DNA of 23,432 bases from a virus, in the IMG/VR virus record IMGVR_UViG_3300025012_000286, positions 1 through 23,432 of that record; one strand, 5' to 3'. The notes below the pieces were generated by a model. That model had not been told where the DNA came from, made no database searches, and was given only the letters and a program-made list of their open reading frames with translations. Positions within the stretch are counted from its first letter, which is position 1. Each line of letters opens with the position of its first letter. This document shows positions 1-5,929 of this stretch, piece after piece. Position numbers and translations under genes: made by a program.

Positions 1-483
1 TACGAAATTTGCGGATTTACCCCAGGTGGAAGGCCAATTCAAAAGAATTTCGATTACAGTTGTAAGCAATGTGAGTACAAGATTTATATTTACAGGATTA
101 CGCAGATTAACATTGATGGGGTCGTAACAGAGTTACCTTGGCACCAAGTTAAGCATAGAGCATTGGAATTAGGGCAGGAAACAGTCCCCGAAATTTATTA
201 TGGGAAAGCGAATGATTGGTTCGATGAAATTTGCGCTTGGTCTGAAGACAGATGGAAGGATGAATTTTTTAACAAATTAAGAGAAACTTATGTTTGCGAT
301 CAGGACTCTCAATTTTGCCGGTCGATTGTCCCAGAAGAGGGTGTTGTCGTTCGGCTTGAATTAGGTGACGGAATTGAGAATCTAAAATTGAAAAGTTTTC
401 GCTTTTTATTGGCCGAATCAAATCAACTTGACAGTGGCGAATGTGATATGGAAAGTGAAGAATCTTTTGAGGAGGCAACATAA
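1..483 (+). CDS. RNA ligase (ATP-dependent), C-terminal part; start lies outside the window
   Basis: The frame is open from base 1 with no credible start, so the gene enters from the left. The visible 160 residues resemble the C-terminal half of phage RNA ligases of the nucleotidyltransferase superfamily. An EICGFTP segment at residues 2-8 fits motif III/IIIa. EEGVVVRLE near residue 117 fits motif IV (EGVVxR), and LKLKSFRF near residue 130 fits motif V (KxKSF). Between them, a PWHQVKHRALELG stretch followed by VPEIYYGKA is typical of this phage group. Such enzymes seal RNA nicks, classically repairing tRNAs cut by host anticodon nucleases. The adenylation lysine (motif I) lies upstream and cannot be checked. 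The next gene starts 2 bases downstream. Confidence 0.8.
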   Translation, partial: YEICGFTPGGRPIQKNFDYSCKQCEYKIYIYRITQINIDGVVTELPWHQVKHRALELGQETVPEIYYGKANDWFDEICAWSEDRWKDEFFNKLRETYVCDQDSQFCRSIVPEEGVVVRLELGDGIENLKLKSFRFLLAESNQLDSGECDMESEESFEEAT

Positions 484-484
484 A

Positions 485-715
485 ATGAAAGAACTAAACC
501 AAGTTAAAGAAATAGTTAAAAATGCCGAATTGATGAACCTAAAAGAGACTCTACAGAAAGCCGAAGAAAACCTTCCGATGTTAATTGAGCATTATAATTA
601 TATGGCGAAACTTTGGATGGCGAAATACAATGCCCTAATTAGTGTTGGGTTCACTGAAGAACAAAGCATTAGGATGTGTATGGTTCCTGAACATTATCAG
701 AGGAGGGAAGAATAG
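485..715 (+). CDS. Small helical phage protein of unknown function
   Basis: This 76-residue protein starts at ATG 485, placed a few bases after a GGAGG site (about 471-475) that lies inside the end of the preceding gene. A longer frame exists upstream but has no better ribosome site. The sequence is charged and probably all helical, with the segment AEENLPMLIEHYNYMAKLW followed by a GFTEEQSIRMC motif. Similar short proteins are common in phage early regions, but I know no function for them. No catalytic motif, signal peptide or membrane segment is visible. Confidence 0.7.
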   Translation: MKELNQVKEIVKNAELMNLKETLQKAEENLPMLIEHYNYMAKLWMAKYNALISVGFTEEQSIRMCMVPEHYQRREE

Positions 716-894
716 TGTTTAACATCGGTGATAAAGTCGAAATTTTAAGGAAAGATATATTCCATTTGAAAAATGTTAAACGCCCAATTTATGGGTTTGT
801 CCAAAATGTAGATGGTGATTATATTGATGTAATGCCAGAAGGCGTTGACTGGATTATAGAACTATATCCTAATGAAATTAAAGAGGCAGAATAA
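715..894 (+). CDS. Small protein with KOW/SH3-like sequence, GTG start
   Basis: This is a 59-residue protein whose GTG start at 715 shares its first base with the last base of the previous TAG stop. A strong GAGGAGGGA ribosome site lies about 10 bases upstream. The protein begins FNIGDKVEILRKD and continues with a glycine-containing beta-type stretch (PIYGFVQNVDGDYIDVMPEGVDW without a run longer than that). 'GDKVEIL...GFV' is the usual opening of small SH3-like or KOW-like beta-barrel proteins, so a nucleic-acid or protein binding adaptor is possible. It ends in TAATG, which overlaps the next start. Function is not assigned. Confidence 0.65.
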   Translation: MFNIGDKVEILRKDIFHLKNVKRPIYGFVQNVDGDYIDVMPEGVDWIIELYPNEIKEAE

Positions 895-1106
895 TGGCAT
901 ACGCTGATTATAGATTATGTGATATTTGTGGTGGGAAAGCATTTTATGATGCTAATTTGAATTATGAATTTAGTACCCAGAAAGAACCGATCCCGGTAGA
1001 AGAACTTATAACAGGTAAAAGTTATGGACTTGACAGATTAGGTGATTGGGTAGTGATTTGCCTTGATTGTGCTAAAACTCATAAATGTATTATTGTCGAG
1101 AAATGA
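894..1106 (+). CDS. Small CxxC zinc-binding protein
   Basis: This 70-residue protein starts at ATG 894 inside the TAATG overlap with the previous gene. It has one CDIC pair at residues 9-12 and a second CLDC pair at residues 56-59, followed by a histidine and a further cysteine. This arrangement indicates one structural zinc site. The core phrases CDICGGKAFYDANLNY and YGLDRLGDWVVIC recur in phage hypothetical proteins. Its role is unknown. The stop overlaps the primase start (ATGA), so the two are probably translationally coupled. Confidence 0.75.
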   Translation: MAYADYRLCDICGGKAFYDANLNYEFSTQKEPIPVEELITGKSYGLDRLGDWVVICLDCAKTHKCIIVEK

Positions 1107-2020
1107 ATAATGACTTCGATGTACTGGCTTATTTGAACGATCATCCAGATATAGAATGGAATAAATCTGGAAAGAATATCGGAAAGTTAGTTGGGTTGAA
1201 AAGTTGTTTTTGGTGCGGGGATGATGCTTATCATTTAGGGATTTCGATAAGCCCTACTCAATTCCTTTCATGTTGGAAGTGTGGCTATCACAGTATAACA
1301 GATTTTTTAGTCAAAACAGAAGGCTCATATCATAAAGCTAAAGAAATCCTCAATAGATATAAATTAAATCCATCTGATATTCTGGAAGAAATTCAAGAAT
1401 TAGAAAATGAAGAAGAACACCAGAACACTAAATTAATTTTACCTAAATCATTTACTTCTGTTCTTCCGCAAATAGCGAAGGATTATTTAAAGAAGCGCAG
1501 GTACTCATATCTCGAAATTCAGAAAAAATATGACGTGATGTGGAGCGGGGAATTTGGCCGCGCCTCTTGGAGAGTCATCTTTCCTGTTTACATGGATAAC
1601 AAGTTAGTAAATTGGATAGGGCGAGACGTAAGTGAAAGCCCAAGAGCACTACCTTATATTTTCGCCTTAGACAGCGAAGCCGTGGTGAAACGTGCTGGCT
1701 TAATTTTTAACTACGACAGCATCAAGGAGGGTGGATCAGTAATAATCACCGAAGGCGTAATGGATGCTTGTAGAGTTGATGGGGTGGCACTCTTGTCGGT
1801 GAATTTTACCAAAATGCAGCTCATTGCCTTGAAGCAAAAGAAATTAAAAACCGCCTATTTGGCCATGGACAACGATGAACCAGGCAGAAGGGCACAGAAA
1901 AAACTTGAAGGTTCAATGAGTTCTTTTGTTGCAAATGTTTTTAATGTTGAGTATAATACGCATGATTTAGATGGGCTGGGTGACGATGAAGTTAGAGAGC
2001 TAAAACGAATGATAGCATAG
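1103..2020 (+). CDS. DNA primase, zinc-binding and Toprim domains (DnaG type)
   Basis: This 305-residue protein would make RNA primers for DNA synthesis. ATG 1103 overlaps the previous stop as ATGA and is preferred over an in-frame ATG at 1085 that lacks a ribosome site. Residues 35-60 hold a zinc ribbon of two CxxC pairs (CFWC and CWKC), placed as in the CHC2 primase finger. Residues of about 210-270 form the Toprim domain: the acidic residue in VIITEGVMDA and the paired aspartates in LAMDNDEPGRRA are the metal-binding positions. There is no RecA-like helicase domain, so it is a primase-only protein, and no separate replicative helicase is recognised in this window. Length is short compared with bacterial DnaG. 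Confidence 0.85.
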   Translation: MNNDFDVLAYLNDHPDIEWNKSGKNIGKLVGLKSCFWCGDDAYHLGISISPTQFLSCWKCGYHSITDFLVKTEGSYHKAKEILNRYKLNPSDILEEIQELENEEEHQNTKLILPKSFTSVLPQIAKDYLKKRRYSYLEIQKKYDVMWSGEFGRASWRVIFPVYMDNKLVNWIGRDVSESPRALPYIFALDSEAVVKRAGLIFNYDSIKEGGSVIITEGVMDACRVDGVALLSVNFTKMQLIALKQKKLKTAYLAMDNDEPGRRAQKKLEGSMSSFVANVFNVEYNTHDLDGLGDDEVRELKRMIA

Positions 2021-2032
2021 GAGGACGATATG
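2001..2032 (+). repeat. Leader repeat copy 1 (gene-end plus ribosome site plus ATG)
   Basis: This stretch runs from the end of the primase gene through GGAGG to the ATG at 2030. About 27 of roughly 30 aligned bases match 2438-2467, with two single-base gaps. The shared core includes gcatagg and gacgatatg. Confidence 0.55.
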
Positions 2033-2440
2033 TGGCATATTTATTACGATGTGTACCAATCCTATAGAGACAACGACAATTACGCGTCATCTAGTATAAT
2101 TTATTCAAGCTACGTGACTGGAGACACCGTTGGTAAAGCAAAAGATAACCTGATCAAAAAGCTTGGAGAGAACAGTTATCTTGAATCAGTCGTCTCTACA
2201 TATGCAGAGGGATTAGGCAGTTACGATAATTGTTATAATGTTGAGATTAATGACGTAATTTTTGTCAAAGACCGCATTGATTTATCGTTTTCTGATATTG
2301 AGCAGTTTAAAAAAATGGTAGAAAGCAGGCAACTCGAATTGGAAAGCCTTAATAAAAAGAAAGTAGAGATAGATAGGAAAAAGAAAGAGGCGGAAGAGAA
2401 GTTACAATTAGCGATTCTAAAAGAAAAATACGAGAATTAA
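2030..2440 (+). CDS. Unknown phage protein with C-terminal coiled coil
   Basis: This 136-residue protein starts at ATG 2030 behind a strong AGGAGG site. The first 85 residues are rich in tyrosine, serine and asparagine and look like a compact alpha/beta domain (opening MWHIYYDVYQSY). From about residue 90 the sequence becomes a charged heptad-like helix rich in lysine and glutamate (SLNKKKVEIDRKKKEAEEK), which predicts a coiled coil and hence oligomerisation or partner binding. There is no recognised domain. It is followed by a second copy of its own leader sequence, suggesting a local duplication. Confidence 0.7.
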   Translation: MWHIYYDVYQSYRDNDNYASSSIIYSSYVTGDTVGKAKDNLIKKLGENSYLESVVSTYAEGLGSYDNCYNVEINDVIFVKDRIDLSFSDIEQFKKMVESRQLELESLNKKKVEIDRKKKEAEEKLQLAILKEKYEN

Positions 2441-2467
2441 AAGAACGATCGCATAGGTGACGATATG
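2438..2467 (+). repeat. Leader repeat copy 2
   Basis: This 30-base stretch matches 2001-2032 at about 27 positions. It begins with the stop codon of the 2030 gene and ends in the ATG at 2465. Its ribosome site is degraded to AGGTGA. Confidence 0.55.
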
Positions 2468-2633
2468 TTTATGTCAATGTTCATGCCCGAAAAAGACAAT
2501 AGGAGGGTAGTCTTGGGGCGGCTTAGGGGTGGCAATCTAAATCTTGCGGGTGTTTTCTCAGGAATTAGCTAAACAGAGAACAAAACATCACCGGCAAGTG
2601 TTATCCAATTATCAGTTACGAAGAAATAAATAA
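2465..2633 (+). pseudogene. Possible small basic protein gene, apparently frameshifted
   Basis: ATG 2465 opens a 35-codon frame (stop 2570-2572) that begins MFMSMFMPEKDNRRVVLG. Another frame overlaps its end and continues as a lysine/arginine-rich stretch (SQELAKQRTKHHRQVL) to TAA 2631-2633. Removing one T from the TTTT run at 2552-2556 would join the two into a basic protein of about 55 residues. Whether this is a real gene with an indel, a decayed duplicate of the 2030 leader, or chance is uncertain. The 2441-2829 stretch otherwise holds only the next entry. Confidence 0.3.
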
Positions 2634-2657
2634 TGAAATGGGGGATTAGGGGACAAA

Positions 2658-2827
2658 ATGTACAATAAACTAAAAGAATTAGGCGAAAGGTACAAAATGA
2701 GGGGCGTAGTGAAGACGCCGTTATTGTGTTTTCTGCTATGGTAAAATTTTGTGAATCTCCTAAACCAAAATATGAAAAATTGGCTACTGTTGATGGGGTT
2801 TTAGTTCACCAACAATGGTATAGTTAA
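2658..2827 (+). pseudogene. Small gene split by a one-base frameshift
   Basis: ATG 2658 follows an AGGGGA ribosome site and encodes MYNKLKELGERYK before running out of frame to a stop near 2743. The frame shifted by one base continues smoothly as EDAVIVFSAMVKFCESPK and on to TAA 2825-2827, three bases before the next ATG. Adding one A to the AAAA run near 2694-2697 restores a single protein of about 56 residues (junction ERYKNEGRSEDAV). The product has no known function. The good ribosome site, tight spacing and protein-like second half argue for a real gene carrying an indel. Confidence 0.55.
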
Positions 2828-2829
2828 CT

Positions 2830-3027
2830 ATGACTAAATTAAAACGGCTGATTAGATATATTCGACGGGCTTACGTTAAAATTAGATATGGGGAATTGAC
2901 AGAGCATGTTATGGCGACCGCTGGTGATAATGTTCCAGCAGAGATTGAATACAGAGATAAGAAAGGTAGAGCAATTGGATTTTGGGCTTATGGATATTTC
3001 CATCCAGATCTCCCGTATCAAGGATAA
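2830..3027 (+). CDS. Small basic phage protein, unknown function
   Basis: This 65-residue protein starts at ATG 2830, two bases after the previous stop. The N-terminus is strongly basic (KLKRLIRYIRRAYVKIRYG). The C-terminal half has aromatic and glycine residues (GFWAYGYFHPDLPYQG) and looks like a small beta fold. Comparable short proteins occur in other phage genomes, but I know no function. The basic helix could contact nucleic acid; this is inference only. Confidence 0.65.
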   Translation: MTKLKRLIRYIRRAYVKIRYGELTEHVMATAGDNVPAEIEYRDKKGRAIGFWAYGYFHPDLPYQG

Positions 3028-3030
3028 ATC

Positions 3031-3246
3031 ATGAAGCTTAAAATTGTTTATTATAATGGGCATGTTAATATAGATTCTGACGACTTTGCTTATTCACTGA
3101 TTTTCAATATGTATAAAACGGGTCACGGAGTTGGATTACAATTAAACGACGAGGAAGATAGGCAGTGGGTTGGTAGAATGTGTTATGAACTTTCAGAAGT
3201 AATTTTAAAATACAGCGGAGATGAGAAGGAGATTAAATGCGCGTAA
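3031..3246 (+). CDS. Small acidic phage protein, unknown function
   Basis: This 71-residue protein starts at ATG 3031 after an AGGA site that overlaps the end of the previous gene. It reads MKLKIVYYNGHVNIDSDDF at the start and has an acidic middle (NDEEDRQWVG). No domain is recognised. Its last codons overlap the ATG of the next gene at 3237, indicating coupling. Confidence 0.65.
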   Translation: MKLKIVYYNGHVNIDSDDFAYSLIFNMYKTGHGVGLQLNDEEDRQWVGRMCYELSEVILKYSGDEKEIKCA

Positions 3247-3896
3247 AAATAGGGAAATGCAAAAATTTCATTGGGTGCTATCAAATAGCGGAAATATTAT
3301 GTTTCTGGGCTAAAAAAGACAAGGATGGAGAAAAGCCCGATTATGTTCACGATTTTGGAACATGGTTATCGGAAACTAAAACAGGTGAAGATTCGCGGCT
3401 TACGAAATTCTGTGAATGGATATACTCCAAACGCAAACGCAATATTAAAATTCACGATTACGACATTTGGAATTTTGACAGCACCCTTGCTATTTTAATA
3501 CTTCCCGGTCTTAAAATGATTAAGGAAGATAAGCACGGTGCTCCATTTGTTGATGACGAAGATGTACCAGATGAATTAAAATCAACCAATGCCCCTCTGA
3601 AAGAAAATGAACATGATACTGATTCGTTATGGTTCCAGAGATGGGATTGGGTATTAGATGAAATGATTTGGAGTTTTACCAATTTGCAACCAGATTCTGA
3701 CTGGGAGAGTCAATTCCATTCAGGGGTGAGTGATTTTAAATTTGAAAAATGTAAAGATAATTCTGGTATGTCAGAAATGGTCAGAGGAGAAAACGATACC
3801 CATGTTTTTAATTCAGTAGGGTACAAAATTTACGCTGATAGGATTCAGAATGGGTGTAGGCTTATGGGAAAGTATTTTCAAAATTTATGGACTTGA
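3237..3896 (+). CDS. Conserved phage protein of unknown function (219 residues)
   Basis: The start ATG 3237 lies inside the end of the preceding gene with GAAGGAG just upstream. The protein has a central phrase, HDYDIWNFDSTLAILILPGL, followed by KHGAPFVDDEDVPDEL and then RWDWVLDEMIWSF. This combination recurs in unannotated proteins of many large phages. It is rich in tryptophan and acidic residues, with no signal peptide or membrane helix. I do not know its role. It is one of the longest unassigned genes here and is followed 12 bases later by a tRNA. Confidence 0.75.
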   Translation: MRVKIGKCKNFIGCYQIAEILCFWAKKDKDGEKPDYVHDFGTWLSETKTGEDSRLTKFCEWIYSKRKRNIKIHDYDIWNFDSTLAILILPGLKMIKEDKHGAPFVDDEDVPDELKSTNAPLKENEHDTDSLWFQRWDWVLDEMIWSFTNLQPDSDWESQFHSGVSDFKFEKCKDNSGMSEMVRGENDTHVFNSVGYKIYADRIQNGCRLMGKYFQNLWT

Positions 3897-3908
3897 AAAT
3901 AATTTAAT

Positions 3909-3984
3909 ACGGGCGAATGTTCCAAGGTTGGCGAATTGGACTCCAAATCCGATTGGGAAGGTCCGATTCCTTCCGCTCGTGCCA
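3909..3984 (+). tRNA. tRNA-Trp (anticodon CCA)
   Basis: This 76-base cloverleaf ends in an encoded CCA. The acceptor arm is acgggcg with cgctcgt (one G-T pair). The anticodon arm is ttgga-CTCCAAA-tccga, giving anticodon CCA with U33 and A37. The T arm is gaagg-tccgatt-ccttc, a perfect stem. The discriminator base is G, as in bacterial tRNA-Trp. The D arm is weak, with mostly G-T pairing (tgtt/ggcg), but its loop keeps the GG pair. An overlapping reading frame that begins inside this tRNA is spurious. Confidence 0.88.
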
Positions 3985-4010
3985 CAAATCAAATCTTAAG
4001 GAGAACTAAT

Positions 4011-4253
4011 TTGCTCGAAAACAAGAAAATTAAAACATTCGTATATCGTTGTGATAAATGTGAATATGCCGAAGAACATGAGATGCCCCTAAAGTGCGAA
4101 TGCGGGTGCGAGTCCGAAGATGATTTCTCTTGCCCCGAATGCGAATCAGAAAGTTCATTTTCTTTATCTTGCCTTACATTTGGTGGATGTCCATTCAATG
4201 ACGCCGGTGAAGAAGGTATGGACGAAGATACTAAAGGCTGGATTGAGAACTAA
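4011..4253 (+). CDS. Cysteine-rich zinc-ribbon protein, TTG start (paralogue of 5453-5884)
   Basis: This is an 80-residue protein. TTG 4011 is chosen because AAGGAG sits 7 bases upstream and because longer forms would start inside tRNA-Trp. The core is YRCDKC, then CECGC, then CPEC, then two further cysteines (LSCLTFGGC), enough for two zinc sites, with acidic stretches between. The gene at 5453-5884 has the same order of cysteines and the same flanking residues, so the two are paralogues. The function is unknown; zinc-dependent binding of protein or nucleic acid is likely by fold only. Confidence 0.7.
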   Translation: MLENKKIKTFVYRCDKCEYAEEHEMPLKCECGCESEDDFSCPECESESSFSLSCLTFGGCPFNDAGEEGMDEDTKGWIEN

Positions 4254-4264
4254 AGGAAACTAAT

Positions 4265-4498
4265 ATGAATAACCCAGAATACAAAATCACCCCAATCGCC
4301 TTTTCTATTCATCTTAAAGGAGTTAACCCAATTTTCGGTGAAGGGGTAACGCATGTTCAGATAGAAGATGAAGCGGCAGGCCCGTTTATTCTTCTATCTC
4401 AAGATGGCAGCGAAAGTATCCGGTTGGATATTGAAGAATTAGAGAAGGTGCTTGAGGTCTCAAGGCTATTGATTAAAGAATTTGAAGAAGGGGAATAA
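4265..4498 (+). CDS. Conserved small phage protein, unknown function
   Basis: This 77-residue protein starts at ATG 4265 behind AAAGGAA. It contains AFSIHLKGVNPIFGEGVTHV and then an acidic segment with IRLDIEELEKVLEVS, giving a beta-rich first half and a final helix. Similar sequences occur in other phages next to Lar-like genes, but no function is known to me. The stop overlaps the next ATG (TAATG at 4496-4500), so the pair is probably co-translated. Confidence 0.7.
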   Translation: MNNPEYKITPIAFSIHLKGVNPIFGEGVTHVQIEDEAAGPFILLSQDGSESIRLDIEELEKVLEVSRLLIKEFEEGE

Positions 4499-4824
4499 TG
4501 AAAATTAAACCTTGCCCGTTCTGTGGGGAAAGTAATGCGATAATCTGCACCAGTGATTACTTAGGGACGACTGTTTATCATGTATCGTGCAGGACGAGAG
4601 GTTGCGCTGGTGTAATTTTCTGCTTAGGGTTCGGATTATTCAATTCAGAAAAGGAAGCAATTACGGCTTGGAATACAAGGGCAAACGATGACGCTTTGCT
4701 ATCCCTCGTGGACGGATGTTATGAGATTATTGAAGTATGGAAAGCAGAAACACCATTACGAATAAAGTGGAAGAAAAATTGGCTTAAAAAAGCAAGAGAA
4801 TTAGGTGCTGAACCGATGGTGTAA
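4498..4824 (+). CDS. Lar-like restriction-alleviation family zinc protein
   Basis: This 108-residue protein opens with KIKPCPFCGESNA, has a second cysteine pair in SCRTRGCAG, and then EAITAWNTRAND. CPFCG, a second cysteine pair and the closing EAIxAWNxR are the signature of the Lar family zinc domain found in many phages and prophages. Rac-prophage Lar modulates type I restriction in E. coli; most phage members have only the domain and no tested function. The extra C-terminal 40 residues are helical and basic and are not part of the family core. A terminator follows directly, so this gene ends its transcription unit. Confidence 0.75.
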   Translation: MKIKPCPFCGESNAIICTSDYLGTTVYHVSCRTRGCAGVIFCLGFGLFNSEKEAITAWNTRANDDALLSLVDGCYEIIEVWKAETPLRIKWKKNWLKKARELGAEPMV

Positions 4825-4844
4825 AATAAATCCCGCACTGAGTT

Positions 4845-4881
4845 AAATAGCGTTACATTTTATAAGTGTTGCGCTATTTTT
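4845..4881 (+). terminator. Rho-independent terminator
   Basis: Arms AAATAGCG (4845-4852) and CGCTATTT (4872-4879) form an 8 bp stem that can extend inward with imperfect pairing. The right arm runs into TTTTTGTTT. It sits 20 bases after the Lar-like gene and just before a promoter. Confidence 0.75.
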
Positions 4882-4883
4882 GT

Positions 4884-4912
4884 TTGACATTTAGATTGAT
4901 AATTATTATAGT
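4884..4912 (+). promoter_or_regulatory. Sigma70-type promoter
   Basis: TTGACA (4884-4889) is a perfect -35 box. It is followed by a 17-base spacer and TATAGT (4907-4912), one mismatch from the -10 consensus. Transcription would start near 4919 and read into the 4955 gene and onward to the polymerase. This is the best host-type promoter I see in the window. Confidence 0.8.
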
Positions 4913-4954
4913 GAAGAAGTAGTTAACAATTAATCAACATCAAAGGATAATAAA

Positions 4955-5134
4955 ATGAACGAAACAGACAAGCTCCACATCCTACATGCAGCAAGAATTA
5001 TCAGTAATTATGCCGAATCACTTTATGATTGCAATACTTTCGAAGGGGAGTGGGATGATCGAGAATCCGAGATTGAGTATCAAGAACACTGTCGTATCGT
5101 AAAAGAAATTAGACGTATTGCGGGGTGGGATTAA
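4955..5134 (+). CDS. Small helical acidic protein, first gene after the promoter
   Basis: This 59-residue protein starts at ATG 4955 behind AAAGGATAAT and ends in TAATG overlapping the next gene. The sequence begins MNETDKLHILHAARIISNYA and is helical and acidic, with two cysteines. I recognise no family. Its position directly after the 4884-4912 promoter makes it the leading gene of the unit that probably carries the polymerase. Confidence 0.65.
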   Translation: MNETDKLHILHAARIISNYAESLYDCNTFEGEWDDRESEIEYQEHCRIVKEIRRIAGWD

Positions 5135-5451
5135 TGAAATGGATTAGCGTAAAAGATGGATTACCAGAAATCCCAAAGGGCAAATATGGCGTTCAGGTTT
5201 TAATAGCTGAATTTGATCCTGTTTTCGAGGAATGCAATTCAGGTGGTGGTTATTCTATCCATGAATCTTTTTATGGTTCTACATTTGATCGGGATGGTAA
5301 AAAGAAACAGATGTTTAAAAATTCAGAATTAGATTTTGAATTTCAAGAATTGTATTATGGTAATTTTAAAGACAAATGTATAGAGCGTGGCCCAACCGAT
5401 GATGAAGTAACACACTGGATGTATTTACCAGATCCACCAGAGAGGAATTGA
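5134..5451 (+). CDS. DUF551-like phage protein
   Basis: This 105-residue protein starts at ATG 5134 in a TAATG overlap, preferred over an upstream GTG. It opens with WISVKDGLPEIPKG and closes with VTHWMYLPDPPE. That opening (W-I-S-V-x-D-x-L-P) and closing (H-W-M-x-L-P-x-P-P) define the DUF551 family common in phages and prophages; the middle is variable. The function is unknown. It sits between two small genes in the promoter-led unit. Confidence 0.75.
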   Translation: MKWISVKDGLPEIPKGKYGVQVLIAEFDPVFEECNSGGGYSIHESFYGSTFDRDGKKKQMFKNSELDFEFQELYYGNFKDKCIERGPTDDEVTHWMYLPDPPERN

Positions 5452-5452
5452 A

Positions 5453-5884
5453 ATGAAAAGCACAATTAAATTAGCCGCTGACTATTTTAGAATTCACGCT
5501 AAAATGATCAAGGAAGAATGGTTCGAGAAGGGGAAGTGGAAGGATAAAGAAGCGAAGAAAGATTATGAAGTCCATAAGATTATGGAAAAGGATCTCGAAG
5601 AGATAGAAAAGTCCGAAGGATACTCGCTTAAAACCAGAAGAAAAAAGGTGTATATGTACAAATGCGATACATGTACGGCCTTTTATTCGACTGAAACAAA
5701 GATGAAATGCACTTGTGAAAAGTGCGATCCTGATGACGATGATGTCCAGTTTCCGTGTCTTGAGTGCAATGGGAGAATTCAACTTACTTGCGTTAGTTTT
5801 GATACGCATTGCAGGATTCTTAAGAAGCAGGAAGAGGACGCTGGGATTATTCCTGTTGTTCATAATCAACCAACTACGCATTGA
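5453..5884 (+). CDS. Cysteine-rich zinc-ribbon protein (paralogue of 4011-4253)
   Basis: This 143-residue protein starts at ATG 5453 behind AGGAATTGAA. Residues 1-60 are a lysine/glutamate-rich helical region. Residues of about 65-120 are the zinc-ribbon part: YKCDTC, then CTCEKC, then an acidic DPDDDD run, CLEC and a final LTCVSFDTHC. The cysteine order and neighbours match the 4011 gene, which lacks the helical extension. The pair probably arose by duplication followed by a domain gain or loss. No catalytic residues are evident and the role is unknown. Confidence 0.75.
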   Translation: MKSTIKLAADYFRIHAKMIKEEWFEKGKWKDKEAKKDYEVHKIMEKDLEEIEKSEGYSLKTRRKKVYMYKCDTCTAFYSTETKMKCTCEKCDPDDDDVQFPCLECNGRIQLTCVSFDTHCRILKKQEEDAGIIPVVHNQPTTH

Positions 5885-5929
5885 GGCGTGTGATGGTTGA
5901 TTTTAAAACTATTGGATATTAAGGTAAGT

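Noticed and set aside
3936-4010. N-terminal extension of the 4011 protein beginning at ATG 3936
   Set aside because: This stretch is largely the 3' part of tRNA-Trp and has no ribosome site; TTG 4011 has AAGGAG at good spacing.
5893-5922. Nine-residue frame between the zinc-ribbon gene and the polymerase
   Set aside because: Too short, and there is no separate ribosome site.
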